From positions 1 through 64,000 of the forward strand of contig NZ_RHFG01000008.1 in NCBI RefSeq assembly GCF_004745485.1: a stretch of 64,000 bases of DNA, in the 5' to 3' direction. Shown here in pieces: positions 54,115 to 62,828 of this stretch. The notes under the pieces are model-generated. The model saw nothing but the letters and a program-made list of their open reading frames with translations, had not been told where the DNA came from and did not search any database. Positions within the stretch are counted from its first letter, which is position 1. Every line of letters begins with the position of its first letter. The stretch comes from Brevibacterium sp. S22. GTDB taxonomy: Bacteria; Actinomycetota; Actinomycetes; Actinomycetales; Brevibacteriaceae. The translations under genes and the position numbers were made by a program.

Positions 54115-54666
54115 TCAGGACAGGCCGAGGAGTCTGCCGCTCTTGGACAGCTCGGGATCCGTGCACGAGGACAGGTCGAAGCAGCAGGGACGACGTTTGC
54201 CTGATTCGAGTTTCGAGATCGCCACTTCCACACGACGTGCACGCGTATCGGCGTTCTTCGTCGACTTGATCCAGCGAACCCATTCCCATCGGGCCATCGG
54301 GGTCAGACCGGTCCACACATCGTTCAGATCACCGGCCGCGTCGAGAGCTTCTCGGAGATCGGCGGGAACAGTCACCTCCGGCCAGTTCTTCGTCGGAGTC
54401 AGGCCGACTTCGACCACGGCATCTTCTCTCGCACCGAGTTTCCTCCATTGGTCCTCATCGAGGCTGATCCAATGTCCGCGTCGACCATCGGGCTCGATGA
54501 CGGTGGTGAACTCGATGCCGTCGAGGGTGCCGGTGACTGCGACCTGCCCGCGGGAGGGCAGCCGATCGCTGGCCTCCTGCGGCAGCCGCAGAATGGGGCG
54601 GTCGCTCAGCACCTCGGTGACAGCAGTGAAGGTGACGTCTGAGGCCGTGGCTTCGGGTGTGGACAT
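54115..54666 (-). CDS. YdeI/OmpD-associated and DUF1905 domain protein
   Basis: 183-residue cytoplasmic protein of two parts: an N-terminal DUF1905 beta domain (RLPSRGQVAVTGTLDGIEFTTVIEPDGRRGHWISLDED) and a C-terminal YdeI-type helical domain (TGLTPMARWEWVRWIKSTKNADTRARRVEVAISKLESGKRRPCCFDLS). YdeI homologues are implicated in resistance to polymyxin and antimicrobial peptides in enterobacteria; the actinobacterial role is unknown. AGGAG 6 bases before the ATG. Solitary gene, convergent with the sugar transporter. Confidence 0.82.
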   Translation of the reverse strand: MSTPEATASDVTFTAVTEVLSDRPILRLPQEASDRLPSRGQVAVTGTLDGIEFTTVIEPDGRRGHWISLDEDQWRKLGAREDAVVEVGLTPTKNWPEVTVPADLREALDAAGDLNDVWTGLTPMARWEWVRWIKSTKNADTRARRVEVAISKLESGKRRPCCFDLSSCTDPELSKSGRLLGLS

Positions 54667-54792
54667 AGCAGCTCCTCGAATGATCGATGCCAGGCGAAGT
54701 GTCTGGCGAGTTCGGATGCAGCAGTGACTTTCAGAATAGCGCCCCCGTCCGTCTCTGGCTTCTCGAATCCTGATGAGGTGACGGACGTCCGG

Positions 54793-54825
54793 CTGCTGCG
54801 GACCGACGGAACCGGTCCGCAGCAG
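54793..54825 (-). terminator. Terminator of the carnitine operon
   Basis: A perfect 12-base-pair stem, CTGCTGCGGACC (54793-54804) with 54814-54825, loop of 9 bases. It begins 13 bases after the carnitine dehydrogenase stop on the minus strand. The T-tract is lacking. Confidence 0.7.
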
Positions 54826-54837
54826 AGGGGTCATCGA

Positions 54838-56313
54838 TCAGCCGATCGCGCGACCGACCCAGTCCGGGCGGTTAGTCTCGATCTGCGTGATCCGCTCGGT
54901 CACAGGCGCGAGGAAAGGCACGACGCGGTCCTCGGCTTGGTCGACGTGCAGAGCCATGATCTCCTCTGTGGACACGAGCCGATCACCGACGTACATCTCA
55001 TAGGCCAGGTGCAGCTTCTTCTCACCGACACTCACGAGATGCGGTACGACGGCGAGTCGGTCACCGAGGGCCGCCTCGTCGAGGTAGCGGATATGGGATT
55101 CGACGGTGTACAGGGACGCCTTCGCCGACTCCCGATAGGCGGCATCGAGGCCGAGCTGATCCATCACCTGATCGGTGGCGAACCCGAAGACGAGGACGTA
55201 GAAGGCCTCGGACATGTGCCCGTTGTAGTCGATCCACTCCGGAACCACCTCGGTGACGTAATCATCGAGGCGGCCGGTCACACCCATGGTCGCAGCGCGG
55301 ACGGAGACAGATGCCTCCGAAGCGGACTCTGTGTCCCGAGGCTCGGCGAGCTGGGCGGTGAGTCGGCGCAGGGCGATGATCCCGGCATCACGATGAGCGA
55401 CGAGGTCGGGAATCGTCCGCGGTCCGGCTTCGACTTCACATCCGGCCACGACGTCGTCACGCAGCGACTGGCTGAGCTCAGGTGCCGTCAGCCGCGTCCA
55501 CGGTGACTTCAGTGAGGGGCCGAAATGGTCGAGCATATGCGCCATCCCGCCTTCGCCTCCGGCGAGGTGGAAGGTGAGCATCGGTCCCTGAAACGGCCAG
55601 CGCAGACCGGGGCCGTCGGTGATCGAGCGGTCGATCTGTTCGACTGTGGCCTCTCCCTGCTCGACCATGTGCAGCGCCTCTCGCCACTGCGCCTCTTGGA
55701 GGCGGTTGGCGATGAAGCCGGGGACCTCCCGATCCATGCGGATCACGGACTTGCCGATGTGGGAATAGAACCCGGCTGCCCAGTCGACTGCAGCGGCCGA
55801 ACTCTGCGCTCCGCCGACGACTTCGACGAGGGGGATGAGGTAGGGAGGATTGAATGGGTGTCCGACGACGAGTCTCTCGGGGTGGATCGCCTCGGTGGCC
55901 ATCTCGGTCATGCTGTAGCCGGAGGTGGAGGAGCCGATGACGACGTTCGGTTCGCATGCGGCGTCGATCTGGGCCAGCAGCCCGCGTTTGAGTGCCAGGT
56001 CCTCCGGTGCCGACTCCTGGACGAAGCCGGTGCCCGCGACTGCCTCGGCGAGGTCGGTGTGCACAGACCAAGCGGTGCGATCGGCCTCGTCGACCATGTC
56101 GAGCTCCGCCAACGCCGGCCAGGCGGCGTCGAGCAGGCGGGAGAACTTCTTCCCGGCGTCGGGCGCGGGATCCCAGATCTTCACCCGATACCCCTGGGCG
56201 AGGAGATAGGCGGCCCATCCGCCTCCGATGGTTCCCGCGCCGATGCAGGTGACGGTGTCGATCGCGGCGAAGTCGGGGAAGACGGAGGACTCGGGCGCGG
56301 TGGTTTCGGTCAC
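54838..56313 (-). CDS. L-carnitine dehydrogenase fused to a thioesterase
   Basis: 491-residue fusion. Residues 1-320 are the 3-hydroxyacyl-CoA-dehydrogenase-type enzyme: NAD motif GAGTIG at 25-30, catalytic SGYSM and HPFNPP at 152-157, oxidising L-carnitine to 3-dehydrocarnitine. Residues 350-490 are a hot-dog thioesterase with DYNGHM at 362-367, probably hydrolysing betainyl-CoA to glycine betaine. Such fusions are known for carnitine dehydrogenases. With the neighbouring BKACE enzyme this gives the whole path from carnitine to betaine and acetoacetate. ATGA overlap with the BKACE gene; a terminator follows. Confidence 0.9.
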   Translation of the reverse strand: MTETTAPESSVFPDFAAIDTVTCIGAGTIGGGWAAYLLAQGYRVKIWDPAPDAGKKFSRLLDAAWPALAELDMVDEADRTAWSVHTDLAEAVAGTGFVQESAPEDLALKRGLLAQIDAACEPNVVIGSSTSGYSMTEMATEAIHPERLVVGHPFNPPYLIPLVEVVGGAQSSAAAVDWAAGFYSHIGKSVIRMDREVPGFIANRLQEAQWREALHMVEQGEATVEQIDRSITDGPGLRWPFQGPMLTFHLAGGEGGMAHMLDHFGPSLKSPWTRLTAPELSQSLRDDVVAGCEVEAGPRTIPDLVAHRDAGIIALRRLTAQLAEPRDTESASEASVSVRAATMGVTGRLDDYVTEVVPEWIDYNGHMSEAFYVLVFGFATDQVMDQLGLDAAYRESAKASLYTVESHIRYLDEAALGDRLAVVPHLVSVGEKKLHLAYEMYVGDRLVSTEEIMALHVDQAEDRVVPFLAPVTERITQIETNRPDWVGRAIG

Positions 56314-57221
56314 AGATCGCCTCCGGTGATGGACGGGGTCTGTACGCGCAGGTCCAGGATTTCGCGGGCCTCATCCGGGGTGGCCACCGACGAACCGAGA
56401 CTGGTGATGATGTCGACGGCGCGAGCGGTCAGATCGGCGTTCGTGGCCTTGACCCCCTTGGACAGGTAGAGGTTGTCCTCGAGTCCGACGCGTGCGTGAC
56501 CGCCGGCGAGTACGGACTGAGCGACCCACGGCAGCTGGTTGGCGCCGATGGCGAAGGAGGTGAATTGGGCGCCCGTCGGCAGCATATTCACCATCGCTGA
56601 CAGCAGACCGGGGTCGGCGGGTGCGCCGTAGGGGATACCCATACACAGCTGGTACAGCGGCGGGGCGTCGATGAGGCCCTCCTCGACGAGGACGTTGGCG
56701 AACCACAGATTGCCGGTGTCGAAGATCTCGAGTTCCGGCCGCACGCCGAGGGTCTGGATCCGCTTCGACCCTTCGCGGAGCATGTCCGGTGTCGAGACGT
56801 AGAGGTTCGAACCTTCCCCGAAGTTGAGGCTGCCGCAGTCGATCGTGCAGATCTCGGGCAGCAGCTCCTCGACGTGTGGGAGGCGGTCGAGGGCATTGAT
56901 GAGATCGGTGCCCGGCATCGTGGTCAGCGGGTCCTGCGGGTCTATGACGAGGTCGCCGCCCATTCCGGCAGTGAGGTTGATGACAGGGTCGACGTCGGAG
57001 GCGCGGATACGGCGGACGACTTCCCGATAGTAGGCGACCTCGCGTGAACCCTGTTTGGTCTCGGGGTCGCGCACGTGGATGTGGACGACCGAAGCGCCGG
57101 CACGGGCCGCCGCGATCGCGTCGTCGGCGATCTGCTCAGGGGTGACTGGCACGTGATCGCTCTTGCCGGTGGTGTCCCCGGCTCCCGTGACGGCACAGGT
57201 GAGGATGACTCTGCGGTTCAT
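56310..57221 (-). CDS. BKACE (DUF849) enzyme, 3-dehydrocarnitine cleavage
   Basis: Beta-keto acid cleavage enzyme of 303 residues, a TIM barrel with zinc. HIH at 47-49 (VVHIHVRDP) provides metal ligands; GSLNFG and GHARVGLEDN are family blocks. It uses acetyl-CoA to split a beta-keto acid into acetoacetate and a new acyl-CoA; with carnitine dehydrogenase as operon partner the substrate is almost surely 3-dehydrocarnitine, giving betainyl-CoA and acetoacetate. Overlaps both neighbours by 4 bases. Substrate assignment is by context. Confidence 0.9.
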   Translation of the reverse strand: MNRRVILTCAVTGAGDTTGKSDHVPVTPEQIADDAIAAARAGASVVHIHVRDPETKQGSREVAYYREVVRRIRASDVDPVINLTAGMGGDLVIDPQDPLTTMPGTDLINALDRLPHVEELLPEICTIDCGSLNFGEGSNLYVSTPDMLREGSKRIQTLGVRPELEIFDTGNLWFANVLVEEGLIDAPPLYQLCMGIPYGAPADPGLLSAMVNMLPTGAQFTSFAIGANQLPWVAQSVLAGGHARVGLEDNLYLSKGVKATNADLTARAVDIITSLGSSVATPDEAREILDLRVQTPSITGGDL

Positions 57222-58141
57222 GATGACTCCTTGGGTCTGTCGGCGGATCTGTCTGTTTCATCTGTGGTGTCGGCGGTCGTCGCCGCTGGCGCGGCGACGG
57301 ACGGGTGCATGATGGAGCGGTCGAGATAGGAGCGCAGGCGCAGTGAGAAGGTGTCGATGTCCATCACTCCGGTGAGCACTTTGATGCCGAGCCCGTCGAG
57401 CAGCGAGGTGAGCTCATCGGCCATGGCACGTGGGTCGCCGGTTCGAAAGCAGCCGGTCCGCTGACCGTCTTCGATCGTCGTCTGCACGGTTTCGGACCAG
57501 CGTTCGTAGCTGAGCGGATAGTCGGTCAATGCCGAGTCCTCAAGCGTCAGCCGAGCCCAGGTCTGCAGCCAGATCGACCATTCCCCGCGCTCCGTACGGC
57601 CCAACGGCGACTGCAGCTCGAGGAGCCGTTCGAGCCTGTGGGCGGGATCGGCGATGTCATCGAGCCAGGCGATCTGCCGGTCGAAGGCCAGCTTGACCGA
57701 AAAGTCGAGAGCGGCGTCGAAGAGCTCGGACTTGTTTGCGAAGTAGTAGTGGATGCTCGGCGCGGAGACGCCGGAGGCCGCAGCGACATCGGCGATGCGC
57801 ACCGCGTCGAAGCCGTGTCGGCCGAAGAGCGTCCAAGCTGCCTCGGCGATGCTGCGCTTCGGTGTCGCCTCCTCGTCGCTGCCGAAGGCGGTCGTCGAGG
57901 TCGGCGGGAGCGCAGAGACCGGCGATTCGTCGCCGAGCAGCCACCGCACGGTCACCCCGGTCGCAGTGGCCAGACCCAGCAGCTCCTCGGCGGTGAACCG
58001 GCGCCGCCCGGACAGCGCCTTGGACAGCTTCGTCTCGTCGATGCCGAGCGCCTCGGCGACGCGGCGCTGGGAGAGACCTGCTCCGGTGATGGCTTCCTTG
58101 GCCCGGCTCGGTGTCGACTCGGGAGGGTGGTCGGCGCTCAT
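57218..58141 (-). CDS. XRE-TetR double-domain transcriptional regulator
   Basis: 307-residue regulator with two DNA-binding domains: an XRE/Cro helix-turn-helix at about 12-70 (SQRRVAEALGIDETKLSKALSGRR, then VTVRWLLGD) and a TetR helix-turn-helix at about 97-143 (RIADVAAASGVSAPSIHYYFANKSELF). The remaining helical part is the TetR ligand/dimer region. It ends with a low-complexity Ala/Thr/Asp tail overlapping the BKACE gene by 4 bases. The ATG at 58141 is taken as start (TTG at 58177 would add 12 residues). It heads the carnitine operon and presumably responds to carnitine or a pathway intermediate. Confidence 0.88.
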   Translation of the reverse strand: MSADHPPESTPSRAKEAITGAGLSQRRVAEALGIDETKLSKALSGRRRFTAEELLGLATATGVTVRWLLGDESPVSALPPTSTTAFGSDEEATPKRSIAEAAWTLFGRHGFDAVRIADVAAASGVSAPSIHYYFANKSELFDAALDFSVKLAFDRQIAWLDDIADPAHRLERLLELQSPLGRTERGEWSIWLQTWARLTLEDSALTDYPLSYERWSETVQTTIEDGQRTGCFRTGDPRAMADELTSLLDGLGIKVLTGVMDIDTFSLRLRSYLDRSIMHPSVAAPAATTADTTDETDRSADRPKESS

Positions 58142-58171
58142 AGGGCGAATGTACCCGAGTGCACGACCGAA

Positions 58172-58207
58172 TCGCAAGATATTATGACTGAAAATCAGAA
58201 CTTGCGA
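58172..58207. promoter_or_regulatory. Inverted repeat, candidate operator of the XRE-TetR regulator
   Basis: TCGCAAG (58172-58178) and CTTGCGA (58201-58207) are exact inverted arms 22 bases apart; a smaller palindrome CTGAAAATCAG (58188-58198) sits between them. This AT-rich patch lies in the 167-base gap between the divergent regulator and decarboxylase starts, a natural place for an operator controlling both. The promoters cannot be resolved with confidence. Confidence 0.55.
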
Positions 58208-58308
58208 TCGCTTCTCGCGAACCGCACAATTCCCTCGGTTGCCGTTAGTCTCGTATGCGGTGGGTGATCCCCATCGTCATCGCCATCGACAGCCTTCGAG
58301 GAGCTCCC

Positions 58309-59682
58309 ATGACCGACAGTCTTCATTCCCGCATGCACGTCGTCTCCGACGAGACTCGCAACCTGGTCAATCTGGTCCTCGAATACTCCCGACGCCGCAC
58401 TCTGGCCGAGGACACTCCACTCGATCATCCGACTTCGGAGACCGAGCTGCGCAGGCTGGCCGGACCCACCGTCACCGAGGAGGGGCTCGGGTCCGCGCGG
58501 GCCCTGGCGATCTTCGAGCACATCTTCGCTCCCGCCTGCATCTCCACGGACCATCCGAAGTACCTGTCTTTCATTCCCAGTGCGCCGACGAAGGCCGCTG
58601 TCGCCTTCGACCTCGTCGTCTCCGCCAGCGCCCTCTACGGCGGCTCCTGGCTCGAGGGTGCCGGAGTCGTCCACGCGGAGAACGAGGTTCTGCGCTGGCT
58701 GGCCGGAGAGTTCGGGCTGCCTGAGGCTGCAGGGGGAGTGTTCGTCCAAGGCGGGACGATAGGGAACCTGTCCGCACTCGTGGCTGCACGCAATGCGCAG
58801 AAGGAGAAGCTCGGCACGGCCCGCCCGGGGCGGTGGGTGATCGTGTGCAGTGCCGAGGCCCACTCATCGGTCGCCTCGGCGGCTGAGGTCATGGACGTCG
58901 ACATCGCTCCCGTGGCCACGGGCGAAGACGGGATCCTGCGCCCCGAGGGGGTGCGCGAGGCGTTGGCCGAGCACGGCGATGCCGTGATCGCGGTTGTGGC
59001 CACCTCGGGGACGACGAACTTCGGCACGATCGACGACATCGCTGGGATCGCCGCGCTCAAGGACGAGTTCGACTTCTGGCTCCACATCGACGGCGCCTAT
59101 GGTCTGGCCGCGATGCTCTCGCCGCAGGCACGCCACAAGTTCGCCGGAGTCGAGCGGGCCGATTCGCTCATCGTCGACCCGCACAAATGGCTCTTCGCGC
59201 CCTTCGACGCCTGCGCACTGATCTACCGGGATCCGAATCGGGGACGGCGAGCGCACACACAGAAGGCCGAATACCTCGATACGCTCACCGACGCGCAGGA
59301 CTGGAGTCCCTCGGACTTCGCCATCCAGCTGACCAGGCGGCCTCGCGGACTGCCGCTGTGGTATTCGCTGGCCAGCTATGGTGCCGAAACGTACCGGGAG
59401 GCGATCGGACATTCGATCGATCTGGCTCGACAGATCGCCACCGAGATCAAGCGACGGGAGCATCTGCGGCTGGTGCGCGAGCCCGAACTCTCGGTCGTCG
59501 TGTTCGAACGCGACGGTTGGCAGCGGGCGGACTATGACGCGTGGTCGGACCGTCTCCTCGAAGACCAGCGCGCCTTCGTGGTGCCCAGTTCGCACCAGGG
59601 GAGACCGAATGCCCGATTCGCGATCGTCAATCCGCTGACCACGTTCGACCACCTCACCGATATCCTCGATTCGATGGAGTGA
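58309..59682 (+). CDS. PLP-dependent group II decarboxylase (aromatic/acidic amino-acid type)
   Basis: 457-residue type-I-fold PLP enzyme of the aromatic-L-amino-acid/glutamate decarboxylase family. Lys293 (DPHKWLF) binds PLP, His of AEAHSSV stacks the ring and HIDGAYG holds the Asp. The start MTDSLHSRMHVVSDETRNLV follows AGGAG at 58295-58299. Substrate is not readable; candidates are tryptophan, phenylalanine or DOPA-like amino acids. Divergent from the carnitine operon across the candidate operator, so it may be co-regulated. It converges with yczE. Confidence 0.9.
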   Translation: MTDSLHSRMHVVSDETRNLVNLVLEYSRRRTLAEDTPLDHPTSETELRRLAGPTVTEEGLGSARALAIFEHIFAPACISTDHPKYLSFIPSAPTKAAVAFDLVVSASALYGGSWLEGAGVVHAENEVLRWLAGEFGLPEAAGGVFVQGGTIGNLSALVAARNAQKEKLGTARPGRWVIVCSAEAHSSVASAAEVMDVDIAPVATGEDGILRPEGVREALAEHGDAVIAVVATSGTTNFGTIDDIAGIAALKDEFDFWLHIDGAYGLAAMLSPQARHKFAGVERADSLIVDPHKWLFAPFDACALIYRDPNRGRRAHTQKAEYLDTLTDAQDWSPSDFAIQLTRRPRGLPLWYSLASYGAETYREAIGHSIDLARQIATEIKRREHLRLVREPELSVVVFERDGWQRADYDAWSDRLLEDQRAFVVPSSHQGRPNARFAIVNPLTTFDHLTDILDSME

Positions 59683-59701
59683 GACTCGGGGCGCCTGCAG
59701 C

Positions 59702-60394
59702 TCAGTCGTCGCCGGTTTCGTCGGTCGTCGACGGCATCGAACGTGGGCGCAGCTCGACGGTGAAGGCAGGGAGGAGCGCCTGGGTGATCGGGCCGATACC
59801 CAGCGCATAGAGGACCGTGCCGACGCCGACGACTCCGCCGAGCAGCCAGCCGAAGGCGACGACGCTGACTTCGATGAGGGTGCGCACCAGTCGGATCGAC
59901 CGGCCGGTGACTCGGGAGATGCCCGTCATCAGTCCATCGCGCGGCCCCGGCCCGAATTGGGAGCCGATGTACATCGCCGAGGCGGCCCCGTTGAGGACGA
60001 CGCCTGCAGCCATGAGCACGATGCTCCATCCGAGGTCTTCAGGCCGCGGCAGAAACAGACGGGTGAGGTCGAGTGCGGGCCCGACGAGGAGCGCGTTGAG
60101 GATCGTGCCGATGCCCGGCTGTTGGCGCAGTGGAATCCAGATGAGCAGCACGAGGAAGGCCAGAATGGTGATGATGGTGCCGAAGGTCAGCGGCACATGG
60201 TTCTGGAGGCCAGAGTGGAGGACGTCCCACGGCATCATGCCGAGACCCGCGTTGACCATCATCGCCATGGAGGCGCCGAAGAGGTAAAGGCCGAGGAGCA
60301 GCTGGGGGAAGCGTCGCCACAGTCGTCCTCCGCGCAGCTGTTCGATGGGGCCGACGTTGGCGAGCTGACGTTTCGGTGCTCTCATCGTTGTCAT
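59702..60394 (-). CDS. yczE: YczE/YyaS/YitT family membrane protein
   Basis: 230-residue membrane protein with five hydrophobic segments. GLYLFGASMAMMVNAGLGMMPWDVLHSGLQNHVPLTFGTIITI is the YczE start block, and GPRDGLMTGISRVTGRSIRLVRTLIEV is the second. YczE is the regulated partner of the MocR-type regulator YczR, and the genes are divergent as in other bacteria. The transport function of the family is unproven. C-terminal tail acidic. Confidence 0.88.
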   Translation of the reverse strand: MTTMRAPKRQLANVGPIEQLRGGRLWRRFPQLLLGLYLFGASMAMMVNAGLGMMPWDVLHSGLQNHVPLTFGTIITILAFLVLLIWIPLRQQPGIGTILNALLVGPALDLTRLFLPRPEDLGWSIVLMAAGVVLNGAASAMYIGSQFGPGPRDGLMTGISRVTGRSIRLVRTLIEVSVVAFGWLLGGVVGVGTVLYALGIGPITQALLPAFTVELRPRSMPSTTDETGDD

Positions 60395-60447
60395 CCGGTG
60401 GCTTTCTGTGGGCTGCGATCAGGGTGGCACCTCCATCATGGCCGAAA

Positions 60448-60487
60448 TTGGTCTTGTGGGAAATAGCCAGTTGCGGGAAAGTGGTCT
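60448..60487. promoter_or_regulatory. Direct repeats in the yczE/yczR intergenic region
   Basis: GGGAAA occurs at 60458-60463 and 60475-60480 (17 bases apart), and TGGTCT at 60449-60454 and 60482-60487 (33 bases apart), in the 108-base gap. MocR regulators bind direct repeats, so this is a plausible YczR site. It overlaps the likely promoters of both genes. Confidence 0.45.
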
Positions 60488-60502
60488 CATGAGGATTGCC
60501 TT

Positions 60503-61993
60503 GTGAACACACCGGTCGTGGGCGCGAAGCGCATCGTGGACGTCATCGGCAGCGGTCCGTGGAAGGCGCCGGTCTTCGAATCGCTTGCCGCAGCACTGGC
60601 CGCAGCGATCACCGACGGGCGCATCCAGGTCGGGGCGAGGCTGCCGAGTGAGCGGGAACTCGCAGTCGCGATCGGGCTGTCGCGGACGACGACGGGGCGT
60701 GCCTATGCACAGCTGCGGGACCAGGAGTACATCCTGACTCGACGCGCTTCCGGCAGCGTTGTGCAGCTGCCCCGTGTTCCCGGTGGTCGCATCGATCATC
60801 TGCTCTCACCTGCGGGAGCGGATGACACGGAGATCGACCTCACCTGCACCGCGCCGGCCGCCTCCCCGAACATCCTCGAAGCCTATGAACGGGCACTGTC
60901 GCGATTGGGCGCCTACCTCCCAGGGACCGGGTACTATCCTTCGGGTCTTCCGGTCCTGCGTGAGATCATCGCCGATCGGCACACACGGCGGGGCACGCCG
61001 ACGGACCCCGACCAGATCCTCATCACGTCCGGGGCATTCGGCGGAGCGGCCATCGCCGTCCGGGCCCTCCTCGACGTCGAATCGGGTGAGTCCACACGCC
61101 GAGGCGGAACGCGGGGGACCTCGCGAGTACTCATCGAAAACCCCACTTACCCGAACGCGATAGCCACCCTCGAGTCTGCGGGGGCCACACTGGTGACCTA
61201 TCCGCTCGAGTTCGGGCCCGAGGGACATCACTGGGACATCGATGCCATGGAGCAGCTGATGCGCCAGACGCGTCCGCGCAGCGCCTATCTCATCCCCGAT
61301 TTCCACAATCCGACCGGCGCGCTTCTGACCGAGGCCCAGCGCCCGGGCCTGGCAGAGGCTCTCCGCAGGAATCGTGTCGTTCCGGTGTTCGATGAGTCGC
61401 TCGTCGAACTGGGGTTGGACGACGGCCCGACGACGACCCCGATGTCTGCACTGATCACTGACTCGGTGACCGTCGGCAGTATGAGCAAGATCTGCTGGGG
61501 AGGACTGCGCATCGGTTGGATGCGCATTCCCCGCCGCCGAGTCGAACACTTCGCCTCCTCCCGCCTCGAACTCGATCTGGGAGCACCGGTCCTCGAGCAG
61601 CTCGTGACCGTTGAGCTCATGGGGAACCATGACGCGATAGTCGCCGACTGCCGCTTTCGGCTCAGAGCTGCTCGCGACATACTCGTCGCGCAGGTGAGGT
61701 CCTGGGTTCCCGAGTGGAAGCTCTTCGTCCCCTCCGGCGGTATGGCCCTGTGGGCCGAACTGCCGGAAGCGCGTTCCGGAGTGCTCTCGATCGCGGCCAG
61801 GAACCATGGTCTGCGGCTCGTCGCCGGACCGAACTTCGCTCCGGTCGGCGGGCTCGACCGGTGGATCCGGCTTCCCTATACGGTGCCGGAGACCGAATTG
61901 GAGCAGGTGGGGCCGCGATTGGCCGCGGCCTGGGAGGACGCCAAATCGATGACCGGGCGGGGACCGACCGCTCGGGCCCGCATCGTGGCGTGA
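60503..61993 (+). CDS. yczR: MocR-family (GntR wHTH plus aminotransferase) regulator YczR
   Basis: 496-residue regulator: GntR winged helix (about 20-85, LAAAITDGRIQVGARLPSERELAVAIGLSRTTTGRAYAQLRDQ) joined to a type-I aminotransferase domain. The PLP lysine is Lys329 in GSMSKICWGGLRIGW, and IPDFHNPTG is the cofactor-phosphate loop. The divergent YczE membrane gene identifies the YczR subgroup rather than PdxR or GabR. GTG start with GAGG 8 bases earlier. It is expected to sense PLP or an aldimine and control yczE. Confidence 0.93.
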   Translation: MNTPVVGAKRIVDVIGSGPWKAPVFESLAAALAAAITDGRIQVGARLPSERELAVAIGLSRTTTGRAYAQLRDQEYILTRRASGSVVQLPRVPGGRIDHLLSPAGADDTEIDLTCTAPAASPNILEAYERALSRLGAYLPGTGYYPSGLPVLREIIADRHTRRGTPTDPDQILITSGAFGGAAIAVRALLDVESGESTRRGGTRGTSRVLIENPTYPNAIATLESAGATLVTYPLEFGPEGHHWDIDAMEQLMRQTRPRSAYLIPDFHNPTGALLTEAQRPGLAEALRRNRVVPVFDESLVELGLDDGPTTTPMSALITDSVTVGSMSKICWGGLRIGWMRIPRRRVEHFASSRLELDLGAPVLEQLVTVELMGNHDAIVADCRFRLRAARDILVAQVRSWVPEWKLFVPSGGMALWAELPEARSGVLSIAARNHGLRLVAGPNFAPVGGLDRWIRLPYTVPETELEQVGPRLAAAWEDAKSMTGRGPTARARIVA

Positions 61994-62034
61994 GCACCGC
62001 ATGCACGGGCACAGAACCTGAGTACGATGACAAT

Positions 62035-62814
62035 ATGGGAGACGACAACGGACTCAATCACGACGAACAGTATTCGACGGCAACGACGGTCGAGGAATTC
62101 CGAGCCAATATCGCAGGGGTGGAGCGCCGGATAGCCGCTGCCGCCGAGCGTGCCGGGCGGGACCGAACCGACATCGAGCTGCTGCCCGTGAGCAAGACCG
62201 TTCCCCAAGAGCGCATCCGCCTCGCCGTCGCCGCCGGCTGTGCGAAGCTGGGAGAGAACAAGGTGCAGGAAGCCCACCGGAAATCGGATGAGATGGCTGA
62301 TCTCGACATCGACTGGGCGGTGATCGGGCATCTCCAGTCGAACAAGGCCAAAGACGTGGCGGAGTTCGCAGGCGAGTTCCAGGCCCTCGACAGGCTCAAG
62401 GTCGCCAGAGCCCTCGACCGACGGCTCCAAGCGCAAGGGCGAAGCCTCGACGTGTACGTCCAAGTCAATACGTCCGCCGAGGATTCCAAATTCGGCATGC
62501 CCCCGGAAGAACTCCTCGGCTTTCTCCGAGATATTCGAGCATTCGAGTCCCTCAAGGTGCAGGGGCTGATGACCCTGGCGATCCTCTCTTCGGACATCGA
62601 CCGCGTCCGTCCCTGCTTCCAGCTGCTGCGCAGCCTGCGTGACCGGGTTCGCGAGACCGATCCTGACCTGCTCGGCCCCGCTCGGCTGTCGATGGGGATG
62701 TCCGGTGACTTCGAAGTCGCCATCGAAGAGGGAGCGGACTGCGTCCGCGTCGGCCAAGCCATTTTCGGCAGACGGTCGTTGCCGGATTCCCACTACTGGC
62801 CCGAATCCGACTGA
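62035..62814 (+). CDS. YggS/PLPBP-type pyridoxal-phosphate homeostasis protein
   Basis: PLP-binding protein of 259 residues. Lys54 in LPVSKTVP binds PLP; GENKVQEA and GHLQSNKAK, then VNTSAEDSKFG and MGMSGDFEVAIEEGADCVRVGQAIFG are the family signature. It is a single-domain TIM-barrel without catalytic activity that buffers PLP. The first 20 residues, ahead of the family core, are acidic. The ATG at 62035 is selected; it begins 42 bases after yczR, a PLP-regulator gene, so the two may be functionally linked. In many genomes it sits near the cell-division cluster; here it does not. Confidence 0.94.
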   Translation: MGDDNGLNHDEQYSTATTVEEFRANIAGVERRIAAAAERAGRDRTDIELLPVSKTVPQERIRLAVAAGCAKLGENKVQEAHRKSDEMADLDIDWAVIGHLQSNKAKDVAEFAGEFQALDRLKVARALDRRLQAQGRSLDVYVQVNTSAEDSKFGMPPEELLGFLRDIRAFESLKVQGLMTLAILSSDIDRVRPCFQLLRSLRDRVRETDPDLLGPARLSMGMSGDFEVAIEEGADCVRVGQAIFGRRSLPDSHYWPESD

Positions 62815-62828
62815 TCTTCTGATCCGAA

